62,192 nucleotides of DNA from an uncultured Lachnospiraceae bacterium (GTDB taxonomy: Bacteria; Bacillota; Clostridia; Lachnospirales; Lachnospiraceae): positions 1-62,192 of the forward strand of contig CANRIM010000010.1 in NCBI GenBank assembly GCA_947630695.1, read 5' to 3'. A program made the position numbers and the translations under genes. Shown here piece by piece: positions 23,102 to 33,588 of this stretch. Positions within the stretch are counted from its first letter, which is position 1. Each line of letters opens with the position of its first letter. Under the pieces are notes generated by a model. That model searched no databases and was not told the origin of the DNA. It saw nothing but the letters and a program-made list of their open reading frames with translations.

Positions 23102-24159
23102 CAGGCTTTCCCTCCCATCATCTGTATAAATCTGTCAAACAAAAAGCCCGTATCCAGCGGTCCGCCACAGGCTTCCGGGTGGAACTGCACGGTAAAACAG
23201 TTTTTCTCTTTGTATTCCACGCCTTCACAGCTTCCGTCATTTGCATTCTGATAAATCAGAGACGCACCCTCCGGAAGGCTTTCATTTACCACTGCGTAAC
23301 CGTGGTTCTGGCTGGTGATATAGGTTCTGCCGCTTTTTAAATCCCGGACCGGCTGATTGGCGCCCCTGTGGCCATATTTGAGCTTCTCGGTTTTCGCCCC
23401 CATGGCCAGGGCTGTCAGCTGATGTCCCAGGCAGATGCCGAAGATGGGCAGCTTGCCCATCAGCTTTCGGATCTGGGCGATGCTGTATGCATTGTCGGTG
23501 GGATCTCCCGGCCCGTTGGACAGCATGACGCCGTCCGGCGCCATGGCCAGAATCTCCTCCGCGCTGGTGTCATACGGAACAACGCACACTTCGCAGCCCC
23601 GTTTACAGAGGCTGCGAATGATATTTCTCTTTGCGCCGTAATCAATCAGAACAACGGCATATTTTTTTTCATTTTCTGCGGGATAGATTTTCTTTTCCCT
23701 GCAGCTGACTTCTTTGACGATCTCTTTGATCCGGTATTCCTGCACATTTGTAAGATCCGCAGGCAGCGCCTCGCAGATCACGGCATTCATGGTGCCTTCC
23801 TGCCGGATGATTCTGGTAATCTCTCTGGTATCCACGCCGCAGATACCGCAGATGCCCTTTTCTTTCAGAAACTGATCCAGGGTATACTGGCTCCGGAAAT
23901 TGGACGGCGCATCGCAGCATTCCCGTACCACGTAGCCCTTGACTGCGGTTTCTCCCTCAAAATCCGCTTCGATCATGCCATAGTTTCCGATCAGCGGAAA
24001 TGTCTGTACCACAATCTGGCCTGCGTAGCTGGGATCTGTCAGCGTTTCGATATAACCCACCATGCCGGTGGTAAATACCAGCTCACCCGTCACGTCTCCT
24101 TTGACGCCGATGCGCTCCCCCTCGAAGCAGGCGCCATTGCTTAAAACTAAATATGCCAT
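23101..24159 (-). CDS. carA: carbamoyl-phosphate synthase small (glutaminase) subunit
   Basis: 352 aa. N-terminal CPSase small domain (AYLVLSNGACFEGERIG) and C-terminal class I glutamine amidotransferase: IFGICLGHQLTALA has the nucleophile Cys, with HPEACGGP as the His-Glu pair. Supplies ammonia to CarB. The TGA shares its last base with the carB ATG, and it starts 10 nt after argF. Only one carAB set is seen; it lies inside the arginine cluster, which suggests it answers to arginine rather than only to pyrimidines. Confidence 0.96.
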   Translation of the reverse strand: MAYLVLSNGACFEGERIGVKGDVTGELVFTTGMVGYIETLTDPSYAGQIVVQTFPLIGNYGMIEADFEGETAVKGYVVRECCDAPSNFRSQYTLDQFLKEKGICGICGVDTREITRIIRQEGTMNAVICEALPADLTNVQEYRIKEIVKEVSCREKKIYPAENEKKYAVVLIDYGAKRNIIRSLCKRGCEVCVVPYDTSAEEILAMAPDGVMLSNGPGDPTDNAYSIAQIRKLMGKLPIFGICLGHQLTALAMGAKTEKLKYGHRGANQPVRDLKSGRTYITSQNHGYAVVNESLPEGASLIYQNANDGSCEGVEYKEKNCFTVQFHPEACGGPLDTGFLFDRFIQMMGGKA

Positions 24160-24169
24160 TGGTTTCTCC

Positions 24170-25153
24170 TTAAAGTGTGGCTGCCATGACGGCTTTTATG
24201 GTGTGCATCCGGTTTTCCGCCTCATCAAATACAATGGACTGCGCACCTTCAAAAACCTCGTCTGTAACTTCCATACAATCGATATGATATTGTTCGTGAA
24301 TCTCCCTGCCGATTTCCGTTTTCAGATCGTGGAAAGCCGGCAGACAGTGCATAAATCTGCATTGCGGCCCCGCCGCTTCCATCAGAGGCTGATTCACCTG
24401 ATAGGGCATCAGATCTGAAATCCGTTCTTCCCATACTGACGCAGGTTCTCCCATGGACACCCATACGTCCGTATAAATCACGTCCGCATCTTTCACGGCT
24501 TCCTTCGGATCTTCCATAAATGCCAGCGTCGCGCCGCTTTCCGCGGCAATTTTTTCGCACTGCGCTACCAGCGACGCATCCGGGAAATATTTCTTCGGCG
24601 CACAGGCCACAAAAGACAGGCCCATCTTAGCGCAGCCGATCATCAGAGAGTTACCCATATTATAACGGGCGTCTCCCATATAGACAAGCTTAATGCCTTT
24701 CAGTTTTCCGAAATGCTCTCTGATAGTGAGAAAATCCGCCAGAATCTGGGTGGGATGAAATTCATTGGTCAGTCCGTTCCAGACCGGCACATCCGCATAT
24801 TTCGCCAGTTCCTCCACGATTTCCTGTCCGAATCCCCGGTATTCGATGCCGTCAAACATCCGGCCCAGCACCCGCGCCGTATCGGCAATGCTCTCTTTTT
24901 TGCCGATCTGGGAGCTTTTCGGATCCAGATATACCGGATGCATGCCCAGATCTGCCGCCGCCGTTTCAAAGGAACAGCGGGTACGGGTGCTGGTTTTCTC
25001 AAAAATCAGCGCCACGTTTTTGCCTTCAAACATTTTATGCGGAATCCCCGCTTTTTTCTTTGTCTTCAGATCTGCCGCCAGATCCAGCAGTCCTTCGATT
25101 TCCGCCGGCGTAAAATCCAGCAGCTTCAAAAAATCCCGTCCGTGTAAGTTCAT
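24170..25153 (-). CDS. argF: ornithine carbamoyltransferase
   Basis: 327 aa. Carbamoyl-phosphate site [13 protein letters not shown] at about 50-62, ornithine/phosphate site HPTQILAD, and ornithine-specific HCLPAFHD near 270. Joins carbamoyl phosphate (made by the adjacent CarAB) to ornithine to form citrulline. Its ATG overlaps the argD stop by 4 nt. The HCLPAF form, rather than HCLPR, argues for a biosynthetic enzyme of usual clostridial type. Confidence 0.96.
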   Translation of the reverse strand: MNLHGRDFLKLLDFTPAEIEGLLDLAADLKTKKKAGIPHKMFEGKNVALIFEKTSTRTRCSFETAAADLGMHPVYLDPKSSQIGKKESIADTARVLGRMFDGIEYRGFGQEIVEELAKYADVPVWNGLTNEFHPTQILADFLTIREHFGKLKGIKLVYMGDARYNMGNSLMIGCAKMGLSFVACAPKKYFPDASLVAQCEKIAAESGATLAFMEDPKEAVKDADVIYTDVWVSMGEPASVWEERISDLMPYQVNQPLMEAAGPQCRFMHCLPAFHDLKTEIGREIHEQYHIDCMEVTDEVFEGAQSIVFDEAENRMHTIKAVMAATL

Positions 25154-26325
25154 GCCTCTTCTCCTGTGACCACTGTCAGTATCGTATCTATTGCTTCTTT
25201 CAATTCTTCAAAAGAGATATTCAAAGGCGGCAGCAGCCGAACCCGGTTCTTGGCCCGCAGCACCAGAACGCCTCTGTTTCTGCAGCCTTCCATCACTTCT
25301 TCCACCGGCCGGTCGGTTTCGATGCCGATCATCAGTCCGATGCCGGTGACTGCTTTCACACCCTTTGCGCCCTGCAGCCGGCTGAAAATGTATTCCGATT
25401 TTTTCCGGACTTCCGCCAGAAATCCATCGTCCAGGCGCTCTACCACTGAAACGGCCGCCGCGCAGCTGATGGGATTGCCGCCGAAGGTGGAGCCGTGCAG
25501 TCCCGGCTCATACACATTCTGCGTTTTCTCCCCAAACAGCGTGGCGCCGATGGGCAGTCCCCCTGCCAGTCCCTTGGCGGTACTGACAATATCCGGTGTA
25601 AATCCGTAGTTCATATAAGCGTACATCTGTCCGCTTCTTCCGTTTCCGGTCTGCACCTCGTCATCGATCAGCAGAATGTCTTTCTCTGCCGCAATCTGCC
25701 GCATGGCAGCCACAAAGTCCGGCTCCAGCGGAATCACGCCGCCTTCGCCCTGCACCAGTTCAAATAAAATCCCGGCAACCTGATTTTCTTCGGTCAGCTT
25801 CTTTAAAGCTTCGATATCATTGGCCGGACAGTACAGAAATCCTTCCGTCAGCGGGAGAAACTGCTGATGGAAACTCTCCTGTCCCGTTGCGGCCAGCGTT
25901 GTAATGGTTCTGCCGTGAAAACTGTTGCTCAGGGTAATGATCCGATAACAATCGCTGCCCTTTTTGTCCGCCGCATATTTCCGCGCGGCCTTGATGGCGC
26001 ATTCATTGGCCTCCGCGCCGGAATTTGAGAAAAATACCTTCTGCATACCGGACTTTTCGCACAGCAGCTCGGCCAGCCGAATATAGGGTTTGGTATAGTA
26101 ATAATTGGACACATGCTGCAGCGCGGCGGCCTGCTTTGTCACCGCTTCCAGCCATGCTTCGTCACCATAGCCGAAGGAATTGACCGCGATGCCGCTGCCC
26201 AGATCAATATAACTGTTGCCTGCGTCATCCTGTACCCGCGCGCCCTTGCCGTTCACCAGCACAAGGGGAATCCTTCCGTAGGTATGTGCCACATAGGTAT
26301 TGTCTTTTTCAATCCACTGATTCAT
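25150..26325 (-). CDS. argD: acetylornithine aminotransferase
   Basis: 391 aa class III PLP aminotransferase. Motifs: [50 protein letters not shown] and the PLP lysine in [14 protein letters not shown]. Converts N-acetylglutamate semialdehyde to N-acetylornithine; many ArgD enzymes also act as succinyldiaminopimelate aminotransferase, which would link to the neighbouring lysine genes, though Clostridia often use the DapL route. Overlaps argF by 4 nt and argB by 17 nt. Confidence 0.95.
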   Translation of the reverse strand: MNQWIEKDNTYVAHTYGRIPLVLVNGKGARVQDDAGNSYIDLGSGIAVNSFGYGDEAWLEAVTKQAAALQHVSNYYYTKPYIRLAELLCEKSGMQKVFFSNSGAEANECAIKAARKYAADKKGSDCYRIITLSNSFHGRTITTLAATGQESFHQQFLPLTEGFLYCPANDIEALKKLTEENQVAGILFELVQGEGGVIPLEPDFVAAMRQIAAEKDILLIDDEVQTGNGRSGQMYAYMNYGFTPDIVSTAKGLAGGLPIGATLFGEKTQNVYEPGLHGSTFGGNPISCAAAVSVVERLDDGFLAEVRKKSEYIFSRLQGAKGVKAVTGIGLMIGIETDRPVEEVMEGCRNRGVLVLRAKNRVRLLPPLNISFEELKEAIDTILTVVTGEEA

Positions 26326-27187
26326 TTTTTTCTCCTATCACCATGGTGCCCGCGCCTTCGTCCGTCAGCAGTTCCATCAAAATGGAATGGGGCACTCTGC
26401 CGTCCATAATGACCACATTTTTCACGCCGGCTTCGATGGCTTTCACGCAGCATTCCACCTTCGGAATCATGCCGCCGGTCACCACGCCGTCTTTGTACAG
26501 TTTTTCAATCCTGGAAACAGGAATCTCCGGAATCAGCGTATCCGGGTCGTCCTTGTCCTGCAGTACCCCCGCGATGTCCGTCATCATAATCAGGCGTTCC
26601 GCGTTCAGCGCCCCCGCAATATAAGCCGCCGCCGTGTCGCCGTTGATATTGTAGGTATTGCCGTCTTCATCGCATCCCACGGTGGAGACCACCGGAATAT
26701 AGCCCTTTTCCAGCAGATCGGTCACCGGCTCGATGTTGATTTTTGTAATGGAACCCACATAGCCCAGCCGTTCATCCTTGACTTCGGCCTCGATCAGCCT
26801 GCCGTCCATACCGGAAATGCCCATGGCCTTGCCGCCCTTCATTTCCAGCATGTTGACCAAGGTTTTGTTCACCTTGCCGGCCAGCACCATCTGCACGATA
26901 TCCACGGACTCCTTGTCCGTGACCCGCAGGCCGTCCACAAACTCCGGTTCTTTTCCCAGTTTATTCATAATGTCGGTGATTTCCGGACCGCCGCCGTGTA
27001 CCAGCACCACTTTGATCCCGATGAGCCAAAGCAGCACGATATCCTGCATGACCTGCTGCTTTAACTGTTCGTTCAGCATGGAATTGCCGCCGTATTTCAC
27101 CACAACCACTTTATCATTATAGCGCTTGATATGCGGAAGCGCCTGGGTCAGCACCTCTGCGCGCTGTGCGTTTGAAAAATTCTTCAT
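26309..27187 (-). CDS. argB: acetylglutamate kinase
   Basis: 292 aa amino-acid-kinase fold. VVVKYGGNSM near the start, VLVHGGGPEI (substrate loop) and GGMIPKVECC near the C-terminus (catalytic lysine). The ATG at 27187 is chosen over the in-frame ATG at 27208 because GGAGAAGGG sits right upstream; the earlier start overlaps the argJ stop without a good site. An N-terminal segment with LPHIKRYNDK resembles arginine-feedback-sensitive forms, but sensitivity cannot be settled here. Confidence 0.95.
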   Translation of the reverse strand: MKNFSNAQRAEVLTQALPHIKRYNDKVVVVKYGGNSMLNEQLKQQVMQDIVLLWLIGIKVVLVHGGGPEITDIMNKLGKEPEFVDGLRVTDKESVDIVQMVLAGKVNKTLVNMLEMKGGKAMGISGMDGRLIEAEVKDERLGYVGSITKINIEPVTDLLEKGYIPVVSTVGCDEDGNTYNINGDTAAAYIAGALNAERLIMMTDIAGVLQDKDDPDTLIPEIPVSRIEKLYKDGVVTGGMIPKVECCVKAIEAGVKNVVIMDGRVPHSILMELLTDEGAGTMVIGEKNESVD

Positions 27188-27204
27188 ACCCTTCTCCGTT
27201 CCTG

Positions 27205-28422
27205 TCATGTCCTGTAATCGCCGTTTATTTTTACATAATCATAAGTCAGATCACAGCCCCACGCGGTAGCTGCGGCCCCACCGTCGTTCAGTTCAATCAG
27301 AATGTTAATTTCCTCTTCCAGCAGGATTTCCTTCGCCTTTTCCTCTGAAAAATCCACGCCGGCCCCGTCTTTGCAGACCAAAATCGTTCCCTTGTCAGAG
27401 GCAAAAGACACATCGATTTTCGTCACGTCCACATCCGCACCGCTGTAGCCGATGGCACAGAGTATCCTGCCCCAGTTGGCGTCGGCGCCGAACATGGCCG
27501 CCTTGGTCAGCGAGGAACAGATCACGCTCTTGGCCACGCACTTTGCGGTCTGCGCATCTTTTGCACCCCGGACTTTGCATTCCAGCAGCTTCGTTGCGCC
27601 CTCACCATCGCCTGCGATCATCCGGCACAGCCCTACCGTCACCGTATTTAAGGCCTTCATGAAAATCTCAAAATCTCCGTTTTCCTCGCAGATGCACGGG
27701 TTTTCTGCCATGCCGTTGGCCAGTACGCAGACCATGTCATTGGTAGAGGTATCTCCGTCAATGCTGACCATGTTGAAGGTATTCTGAATATCCCCGGACA
27801 GCGCTTTCTGCAGCAGCGTATCGCTGATGGCGGCGTCCGTGGTAATGAATACCAGCATGGTAGCCATATTGGGATGAATCATGCCCGATCCCTTGGCAAT
27901 GCCGCCGATCTTACATTCTTTTCCACTGATCTGAAAGGAAACGGCAATCTCCTTGACCTTGGTATCCGTGGTCATAATGCCCAGCGCCGCCTCCCGGCTG
28001 CCGTTTTCATCCAGCGCCGCGATCAACTGGGGGATGCCTGCCGCAATAGGTTCCGGATTTAAAGGCTGCCCAATGACGCCGGTGGACGCTACCACCACGT
28101 CATCTGCGTCGATGCCCATACCATCGGCCAGAAGCACGGACATCTGCTCCGCGATTTCAATGCCGTTGCTGTTGCAGGTATTGGCGTTGCCGCTGTTGCA
28201 GATCACGGCCCGGGCCCTGTGATTTTCCAAATGCTTTCTCGTTACCTCCAGCGGCGCGCCCTTGACTTTATTGGTGGTATAAACCGCCGCCGCCGTGGCC
28301 GGAACTTCACTGACAATCAAAGACAGATCGTTTTTGGTCCGGTTTTTCCGAATTCCGCAGTGTATGCCGCCGGCCCGAAAGCCTTTTGCCGCGCATACGC
28401 CGCCGTTTACAAGTTCGTACAT
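27205..28422 (-). CDS. argJ: ornithine acetyltransferase / N-acetylglutamate synthase
   Basis: 405 aa. The self-cleavage motif HPNMATML gives alpha and beta chains, with the Thr as nucleophile. GNANTCN and DTSTNDM are typical of the family. Recycles the acetyl group from N-acetylornithine to glutamate, so no separate argE is needed; none is seen. ATG 28422 follows TGGAGA; the open frame extends upstream to 28464 without a ribosome site. Lies 42 nt after argC. Confidence 0.95.
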   Translation of the reverse strand: MYELVNGGVCAAKGFRAGGIHCGIRKNRTKNDLSLIVSEVPATAAAVYTTNKVKGAPLEVTRKHLENHRARAVICNSGNANTCNSNGIEIAEQMSVLLADGMGIDADDVVVASTGVIGQPLNPEPIAAGIPQLIAALDENGSREAALGIMTTDTKVKEIAVSFQISGKECKIGGIAKGSGMIHPNMATMLVFITTDAAISDTLLQKALSGDIQNTFNMVSIDGDTSTNDMVCVLANGMAENPCICEENGDFEIFMKALNTVTVGLCRMIAGDGEGATKLLECKVRGAKDAQTAKCVAKSVICSSLTKAAMFGADANWGRILCAIGYSGADVDVTKIDVSFASDKGTILVCKDGAGVDFSEEKAKEILLEEEINILIELNDGGAAATAWGCDLTYDYVKINGDYRT

Positions 28423-28464
28423 ATATTCTCCATTCCGCCGCAAACGCTTTGCGGCATTTCCCAT

Positions 28465-29406
28465 TTACAAAGCCTTCAGCTGCAGTCCGGTACATTCATC
28501 GGCGCCCATGACCAGATTCATACACTGAATCGCCGCGCCGGAAGCGCCCTTGCCCAGATTATCATACCGGGCGTGGAGACTGATCCGCGCATCGTTTCCG
28601 GAAACGCTGATTTCCATATCGTCAAATCCGCTGTAGATACCCGCGCTGTAAAATCCGTCTTCATCACAGTTTCCGCGGTACCGGACAACGGGACCTGCAT
28701 AAACATCCTGATACAGCTGCCGGATGGCGCCGGCAGGATCCGCCGCCTGTACCATATCGGCAAACAGCGGGATCATCACCGACATACCGCTGTAAAACGG
28801 CGCCACCACCGGTGCGAAAAACGGCGCTTTCTGCAGTCCGGTGACATGGACCATTTCCGGCAGATGCTTATGCTGCTGGGCGATCCCGTACTGCCGCGGC
28901 GCGTCATACGCCGCCGGACGGTCCGCCGCTTCATATTCCGCAATCATTTTCTTTCCGCCGCCGCTGTAGCCCGTCAGGGAAAAACAGGAAAGGGGCGTGT
29001 CCGCCGCCAGCAGTCCGTTTTGAATCAGCGGTGCAATCAGCGCGATAAATCCGCTGGCATGACAACCCGGCACCGCAATACGCTTTGCATCGGCGATGCT
29101 GCTGCGCTGTCCTTGGCACAGCTCCGGGAAGCCGTAAACCCAGCCTTCTTTGGTCCGATGGGCGGTGGAGGCGTCCAGGATCACCGTATCCGTACCCTCC
29201 GCCAGTTCTGCCGCGGTCACCGCCGCCGCATCCGGCAGGCATAAAAACGTAATGTCGCTTGCCGCGATTGCCTCTTTTCTTGCCTGTTCGTCCTTGCGTT
29301 CTTCCTCAGACAACAGAATCAGGGAAACGTCCTCCCTCGTTTTCAATCGTTCATAAATGCGAAGGCCGGTCGTACCGGCCTTACCATCGATAAATACTTT
29401 TTTCAC
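28465..29406 (-). CDS. argC: N-acetyl-gamma-glutamyl-phosphate reductase, type 2
   Basis: 313 aa, the short type 2 form. NADP-binding start KVFIDGKAGTTGLRIYERL; catalytic Cys in VPGCHASGF; C-terminus GASGAAIQCMNLVMG. Reduces N-acetylglutamyl phosphate to the semialdehyde. The start is a GTG that overlaps the argH stop in GGGTGA (4-nt overlap); the open frame upstream of it lies within argH and is not family-like. Type 2 ArgC is less common than type 1 in Firmicutes with an argCJBDF cluster. Confidence 0.93.
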   Translation of the reverse strand: MKKVFIDGKAGTTGLRIYERLKTREDVSLILLSEEERKDEQARKEAIAASDITFLCLPDAAAVTAAELAEGTDTVILDASTAHRTKEGWVYGFPELCQGQRSSIADAKRIAVPGCHASGFIALIAPLIQNGLLAADTPLSCFSLTGYSGGGKKMIAEYEAADRPAAYDAPRQYGIAQQHKHLPEMVHVTGLQKAPFFAPVVAPFYSGMSVMIPLFADMVQAADPAGAIRQLYQDVYAGPVVRYRGNCDEDGFYSAGIYSGFDDMEISVSGNDARISLHARYDNLGKGASGAAIQCMNLVMGADECTGLQLKAL

Positions 29407-30779
29407 CCGGATATCCGCTCCCTGACCGCCGCGATCTGCTTTTTCACGGAGGCGGGAGAGGTTCCTCCTTCCGAAATTCTCTTTTCCATACAGGTTTTCA
29501 GGGAAATGGCATCGTAGAGATCCTCCGCAAACAGATCGGAATACTTCCGATAGTCTGCCAGCGGCAGATCTTCCAGCACCTGATGAGACCGGATGCAGTC
29601 CCCCACGATACCGCCCACCAGCTTGTAGGCGCTGCGGAAGGAACTGCCCTTTTTCACCAGATAATCCGCCAGGTCCGTGGCGTTGATAAAGCCTTCCTTT
29701 GCGGCTTTGAGCATGTTGTCTTCCTTTACGGACATGGTTTCGATCATCGGTGCGAAAATGTCCAGACACAATTTCAGAGTGTCCACACTGTCGAAAATCG
29801 CTTCCTTATCCTCCTGCATGTCTTTGTTGTATGCCAGCGGCAGACCTTTGAGCACGGTCAACGTGCCCATCAGGTTGCCGTAAACTCTGCCCGTTTTGCC
29901 CCGGACCAGTTCCGCCATATCGGAATTTTTCTTCTGGGGCATGATGCTGGATCCGGTGGTATAGGCGTCCGAGAGCTCAATAAACTGAAACTCCCAGCTG
30001 GACCACAGAATCAGCTCCTCGGAGAACCGGGACAAATGCATCATGCAGACCGCAATGGCGCTTAAAAGCTCCACGCAGTAATCCCGATCCGAAACGCCGT
30101 CCAGAGAATTGAGTGCGATTCGCTCAAACCCAAGCTGTTCTGCCTCCCAGACCCGGTCCGTCGGGTAGGTGGTTCCGGCAAGGGCGCAGCAGCCGATGGG
30201 GGAAACGTTCATCCGTTTCACCGCGTCCGCAAACCGGTCCATATCCCGAACCAGCATCATGGCATAAGCCATCAGATGGTGTCCGAAATTGACGGGCTGG
30301 GCCCGCTGCAGATGGGTGTAGCCCGGCATGATGCTGTCCGCGTAGTGCTCTGCCTGATCGCAGAGGATGCCGGTCAGTTTTTTCAGCCGCCGGATGATTT
30401 CCGCGGCTTCGTCCCGCAGATACATTCTTAAATCCAGCGTCACCTGATCGTTGCGGCTTCGGGCCGTATGGAGCCGTTTCCCGGCTTCCCCGATTCGCTC
30501 CGTCAGCACCTTTTCAATAAACATGTGAATGTCTTCACATTCCATGTCAAACTGCAGTCTGCCGCATTCCAGATCCTCTAAAATCCGGCCCAGTTCTTCC
30601 GTAATGGCGGCTGTATCTTCCGGCGAAATGATGCCCTGCCTTCCCAGCATTGCCGCGTGGGCAATGGATCCTTTGATATCCTGCCGGTACATGCGGCAGT
30701 CAAAATGAATCGAAGAATTAAAATCATTTGCTTCCTTTGCCAGTTCCTGTGCGAACCGGCCGGCCCACATTTTTTCCAT
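29403..30779 (-). CDS. argH: argininosuccinate lyase
   Basis: 458 aa, fumarase/aspartase superfamily. Signature GSSIMPQKKNSD near residue 280, HTARSRNDQVT near 107, and MPGYTHLQRAQP. Cleaves argininosuccinate to arginine and fumarate, the last step of arginine synthesis. 42 nt after argG. Confidence 0.97.
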   Translation of the reverse strand: MEKMWAGRFAQELAKEANDFNSSIHFDCRMYRQDIKGSIAHAAMLGRQGIISPEDTAAITEELGRILEDLECGRLQFDMECEDIHMFIEKVLTERIGEAGKRLHTARSRNDQVTLDLRMYLRDEAAEIIRRLKKLTGILCDQAEHYADSIMPGYTHLQRAQPVNFGHHLMAYAMMLVRDMDRFADAVKRMNVSPIGCCALAGTTYPTDRVWEAEQLGFERIALNSLDGVSDRDYCVELLSAIAVCMMHLSRFSEELILWSSWEFQFIELSDAYTTGSSIMPQKKNSDMAELVRGKTGRVYGNLMGTLTVLKGLPLAYNKDMQEDKEAIFDSVDTLKLCLDIFAPMIETMSVKEDNMLKAAKEGFINATDLADYLVKKGSSFRSAYKLVGGIVGDCIRSHQVLEDLPLADYRKYSDLFAEDLYDAISLKTCMEKRISEGGTSPASVKKQIAAVRERISG

Positions 30780-30821
30780 GCCTGCTCCCTCAACCTGTCT
30801 GTTTTGCCCTGCTCTAACGCT

Positions 30822-32048
30822 TTATTTGTTCAGCTTTTCCTTCATCTGCGCCTGCACCTTGATGGGCAGACCATACAGATTGATAAAGCCGGCGGAATCC
30901 TTCTGATCATAGCAGTCGTCCTCGCCGAAGGTGGCGATTTCTTCCGAATACAGCGAATAATCGCTCCATACGCCTGCTTTGATGATATTGCCTTTGTATA
31001 ATTTCAGTTTTACCTTACCGGTTACGGTTTCCTGGGTCTTGTCCACAAATGCCGACAGTGCCTCCCGCAGCGGTGTGAACCACTGACCGTTGTAAACCAG
31101 CTCCGCGAAAGTCAGGGCCAGTTCCGCTTTCTTGTGGGCAGTCATCTTGTCCAGACAGATGGTTTCCAGATATTCATGGGCTTTATAAAGAATGGTTCCG
31201 CCCGGTGTCTCATAAACACCGCGGCATTTCATGCCCACCAGGCGGTTTTCCACGATATCCAGCAGGCCGATGCCATTCTTGCCGCCCAGTGCATTCAGCT
31301 TCAGAATAATATCCTTGGCGGACATCTTTTCATCGTTTAATGCAACAGGAACGCCCTGTTCAAATTCCAGCGTGATATATTCCGGGGTATCGGGTGCTTC
31401 CAGCGGCGATACGCCCATTTCCAGAAATCCCTTCTTTTCATACATGGGCTCGTTGCCGGCATCTTCCAGATCCAGTCCTTCATGGGACAGGTGCCAGAGG
31501 TTCTTATCCTTGGAATAATTGGTCTCCCGGCTGATCTTCAGCGGAATGTTGTGTGCTTCCGCATAGTCGATTTCTTCTTCTCTGGATTTTAAATCCCACT
31601 CTCTCCAGGGAGCGATGATGGGCATATCCGGCGCAAAGGCCTTGATGGCCAGTTCAAAACGCACCTGATCGTTTCCCTTTCCGGTACAGCCATGGCAGAT
31701 GGCGTCCGCACCTTCTGCCTTGGCGATTTCCACCATTCTCTTTGCAATGGCGGGACGCGCAAAGCTGGTACCCAGCAGATACTCCTCATACATGGCGCCG
31801 GCCTTCATGGTAGGAATAATATAATCATCCACAAAGGTATCGCTGATATCCTCGATATAAATCTTGGATGCGCCGGTGGCAAGGGCCTTCTCTTCCAACC
31901 CTTCCAGCTCGTCCGCCTGTCCCACATTGCCGGATACCGCAATGACTTCACAGTTGTTGTAGTTTTCTTTCAGCCACGGAATGATAATGGATGTATCCAG
32001 TCCGCCCGAATATGCCAGTACTACTTTTTTGATGTCTTCTTTTTTCAT
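30822..32048 (-). CDS. argG: argininosuccinate synthase
   Basis: 408 aa. N-type ATP pyrophosphatase loop [11 protein letters not shown] at residues 10-20; [15 protein letters not shown]; substrate residues around [15 protein letters not shown]-like [12 protein letters not shown]. Condenses citrulline and aspartate. It is the first gene of the arginine/pyrimidine run, with a promoter covered by two ARG boxes just upstream. Confidence 0.97.
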   Translation of the reverse strand: MKKEDIKKVVLAYSGGLDTSIIIPWLKENYNNCEVIAVSGNVGQADELEGLEEKALATGASKIYIEDISDTFVDDYIIPTMKAGAMYEEYLLGTSFARPAIAKRMVEIAKAEGADAICHGCTGKGNDQVRFELAIKAFAPDMPIIAPWREWDLKSREEEIDYAEAHNIPLKISRETNYSKDKNLWHLSHEGLDLEDAGNEPMYEKKGFLEMGVSPLEAPDTPEYITLEFEQGVPVALNDEKMSAKDIILKLNALGGKNGIGLLDIVENRLVGMKCRGVYETPGGTILYKAHEYLETICLDKMTAHKKAELALTFAELVYNGQWFTPLREALSAFVDKTQETVTGKVKLKLYKGNIIKAGVWSDYSLYSEEIATFGEDDCYDQKDSAGFINLYGLPIKVQAQMKEKLNK

Positions 32049-32093
32049 AATTATTTATCTGCCTTTCTTAAATCATTTTCTTTGGATGTTTTA

Positions 32094-32132
32094 TTTGCAT
32101 AATTATACATATTTGATGCATAATTGTAAAGT
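32094..32132 (-). promoter_or_regulatory. argG promoter covered by two ARG boxes
   Basis: Minus strand: TTTACA (32130-32125), 17 nt, TATAAT (32107-32102). Two 18-bp ArgR-like boxes, 32094-32111 and 32115-32132, share TGCATAATT and are separated by 3 bp, the tandem spacing known for ArgR/AhrC operators. They cover the -10 and the -35, so ArgR with arginine should repress. The rest of 32133-32211 shows no gene. Confidence 0.8.
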
Positions 32133-32211
32133 TTTTATTCATAGAAAACCTTTGCTTTTTTCCGGCGTCTTTTGTAAAAATTGTATAATTTATTGAAAAT
32201 ATACGATTCAG

Positions 32212-32243
32212 AAAAAATTCGGACTGCCTGAAACAGTCCGAAT
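32212..32243 (-). terminator. terminator of dapA-lysA
   Basis: ATTCGGACTG/CAGTCCGAAT with a 7-nt loop, followed on the minus strand by six T. Separates the lysine pair from the arginine operon. Confidence 0.88.
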
Positions 32244-32274
32244 CATTATTCATATTTTTCTGTATAATGCATAA

Positions 32275-33573
32275 TTACACATCATACCTGACCATATCCT
32301 CAATGGTTTCTCTGCGCACCGCCAGATAATCCTGCCCGTCTTTGAGCATCACGATGGGCGGTTTCGGCAGCCGGTTGTAATGGGACGCCATGGCATAGTT
32401 GTAAGCGCCGGTGGTCAGTACCGCGATGGTATCTCCCCGCTGAATACTTTCGGGCAGCCGTACATTTTTCTGGATAATGTCCCCGCTCTCACAGCAGCGG
32501 CCCACGACGTCGCAGAGAAAGGTCTTTGCTTCCCGCATCTTATTGGCGACCTCTACGGTATATTCGGAACCGTAAAGGGCAAATCTCGGGTTGTCCGTCA
32601 TGCCGCCGTCGATGGACACATAGTTTTTATAGCCGGTGATTCGTTTCACCGTCCCCGCCGTATACAGCGTCATGCCGGCATCTGCCACGATGCTTCTGCC
32701 CGGCTCCATCAGGATATCCGGCACGGCAATTCCAAGGCTTTCGCACTCTGCTTTGATGCAGGCGGCAACCTCTTTGATATTTTCAGCGATATCGATCACA
32801 GGATGGCTTTCCACGTAGCGCACGCCGTATCCGCCGCCCAGATCCAGTTTTTTCGCCACAAAGCCCAGATCTTTTTTGACCTCGGCAATAAACCCCAGCA
32901 TGATCTTCGAACTGCGGATAAAGGTATCGGAATCAAACACCTGGGAACCGATGTGGCAGTGGAAACCGGACAATTCGATGTTTTTCAGCTGCAGCGCATG
33001 GCGCACCATTTCCTTTGCCTGCCCGGTTTCAATGGCAGTGCCGAACTTGGAATCTACCTTGCCGGTATTGACCGCTTCATAAGTATGGGTATCGATGCCC
33101 GGGGTCAGGCGCAGCAGCAGCTTCTGGGTGAGATGCTTTTCTCCCGCGATTTCCGAGATCCGCTCCAGTTCTTCCGCATTGTCCACGACAAAATAGCCGA
33201 TGCCGTTTTCCATGGCATAGGCAATGTCTGCATCCGTTTTATTGTTGCTGTGGAAAAATGCCTTTTCCAGAGACACGCCTGCCGCCAGTGCCGTGCAGAT
33301 TTCTCCGCTGCTGACTACATCCAGTCCCATGCCCTCTTCCGTCACAATGCGGCAGATCTGCTTGAAAGAAGCAGCTTTGCTGGCATAGCAGGCAAGAGAG
33401 CCTTCGCCAAAATATTTTTGAAACGCCTCCACATAGGTACGGCAGTTCTTCCTGATCCTGTCCTCATCCATGAGATACAACGGCGTCTGATACTTTTCCG
33501 CCAGCGCAACGGTATCCATTCCCGCAAACAACAGATGTCCTTCTTCGCTGACAGAAATGTTTTCGCAAATCAT
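32275..33573 (-). CDS. lysA: diaminopimelate decarboxylase
   Basis: 432 aa, alanine-racemase-fold PLP enzyme. PLP lysine in CYASKAAS near residue 60; FHCHIGSQV; KLDLGGGYGVRY; catalytic Cys in GRCCESGDI; EPGRSIV. Converts meso-diaminopimelate to lysine, the product step fed by the DapF part of the CarB fusion. Follows dapA by 15 nt. A long plus-strand open frame opposite is a shadow. Confidence 0.96.
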   Translation of the reverse strand: MICENISVSEEGHLLFAGMDTVALAEKYQTPLYLMDEDRIRKNCRTYVEAFQKYFGEGSLACYASKAASFKQICRIVTEEGMGLDVVSSGEICTALAAGVSLEKAFFHSNNKTDADIAYAMENGIGYFVVDNAEELERISEIAGEKHLTQKLLLRLTPGIDTHTYEAVNTGKVDSKFGTAIETGQAKEMVRHALQLKNIELSGFHCHIGSQVFDSDTFIRSSKIMLGFIAEVKKDLGFVAKKLDLGGGYGVRYVESHPVIDIAENIKEVAACIKAECESLGIAVPDILMEPGRSIVADAGMTLYTAGTVKRITGYKNYVSIDGGMTDNPRFALYGSEYTVEVANKMREAKTFLCDVVGRCCESGDIIQKNVRLPESIQRGDTIAVLTTGAYNYAMASHYNRLPKPPIVMLKDGQDYLAVRRETIEDMVRYDV

Positions 33574-33588
33574 GTATGTTCTCCTTTG

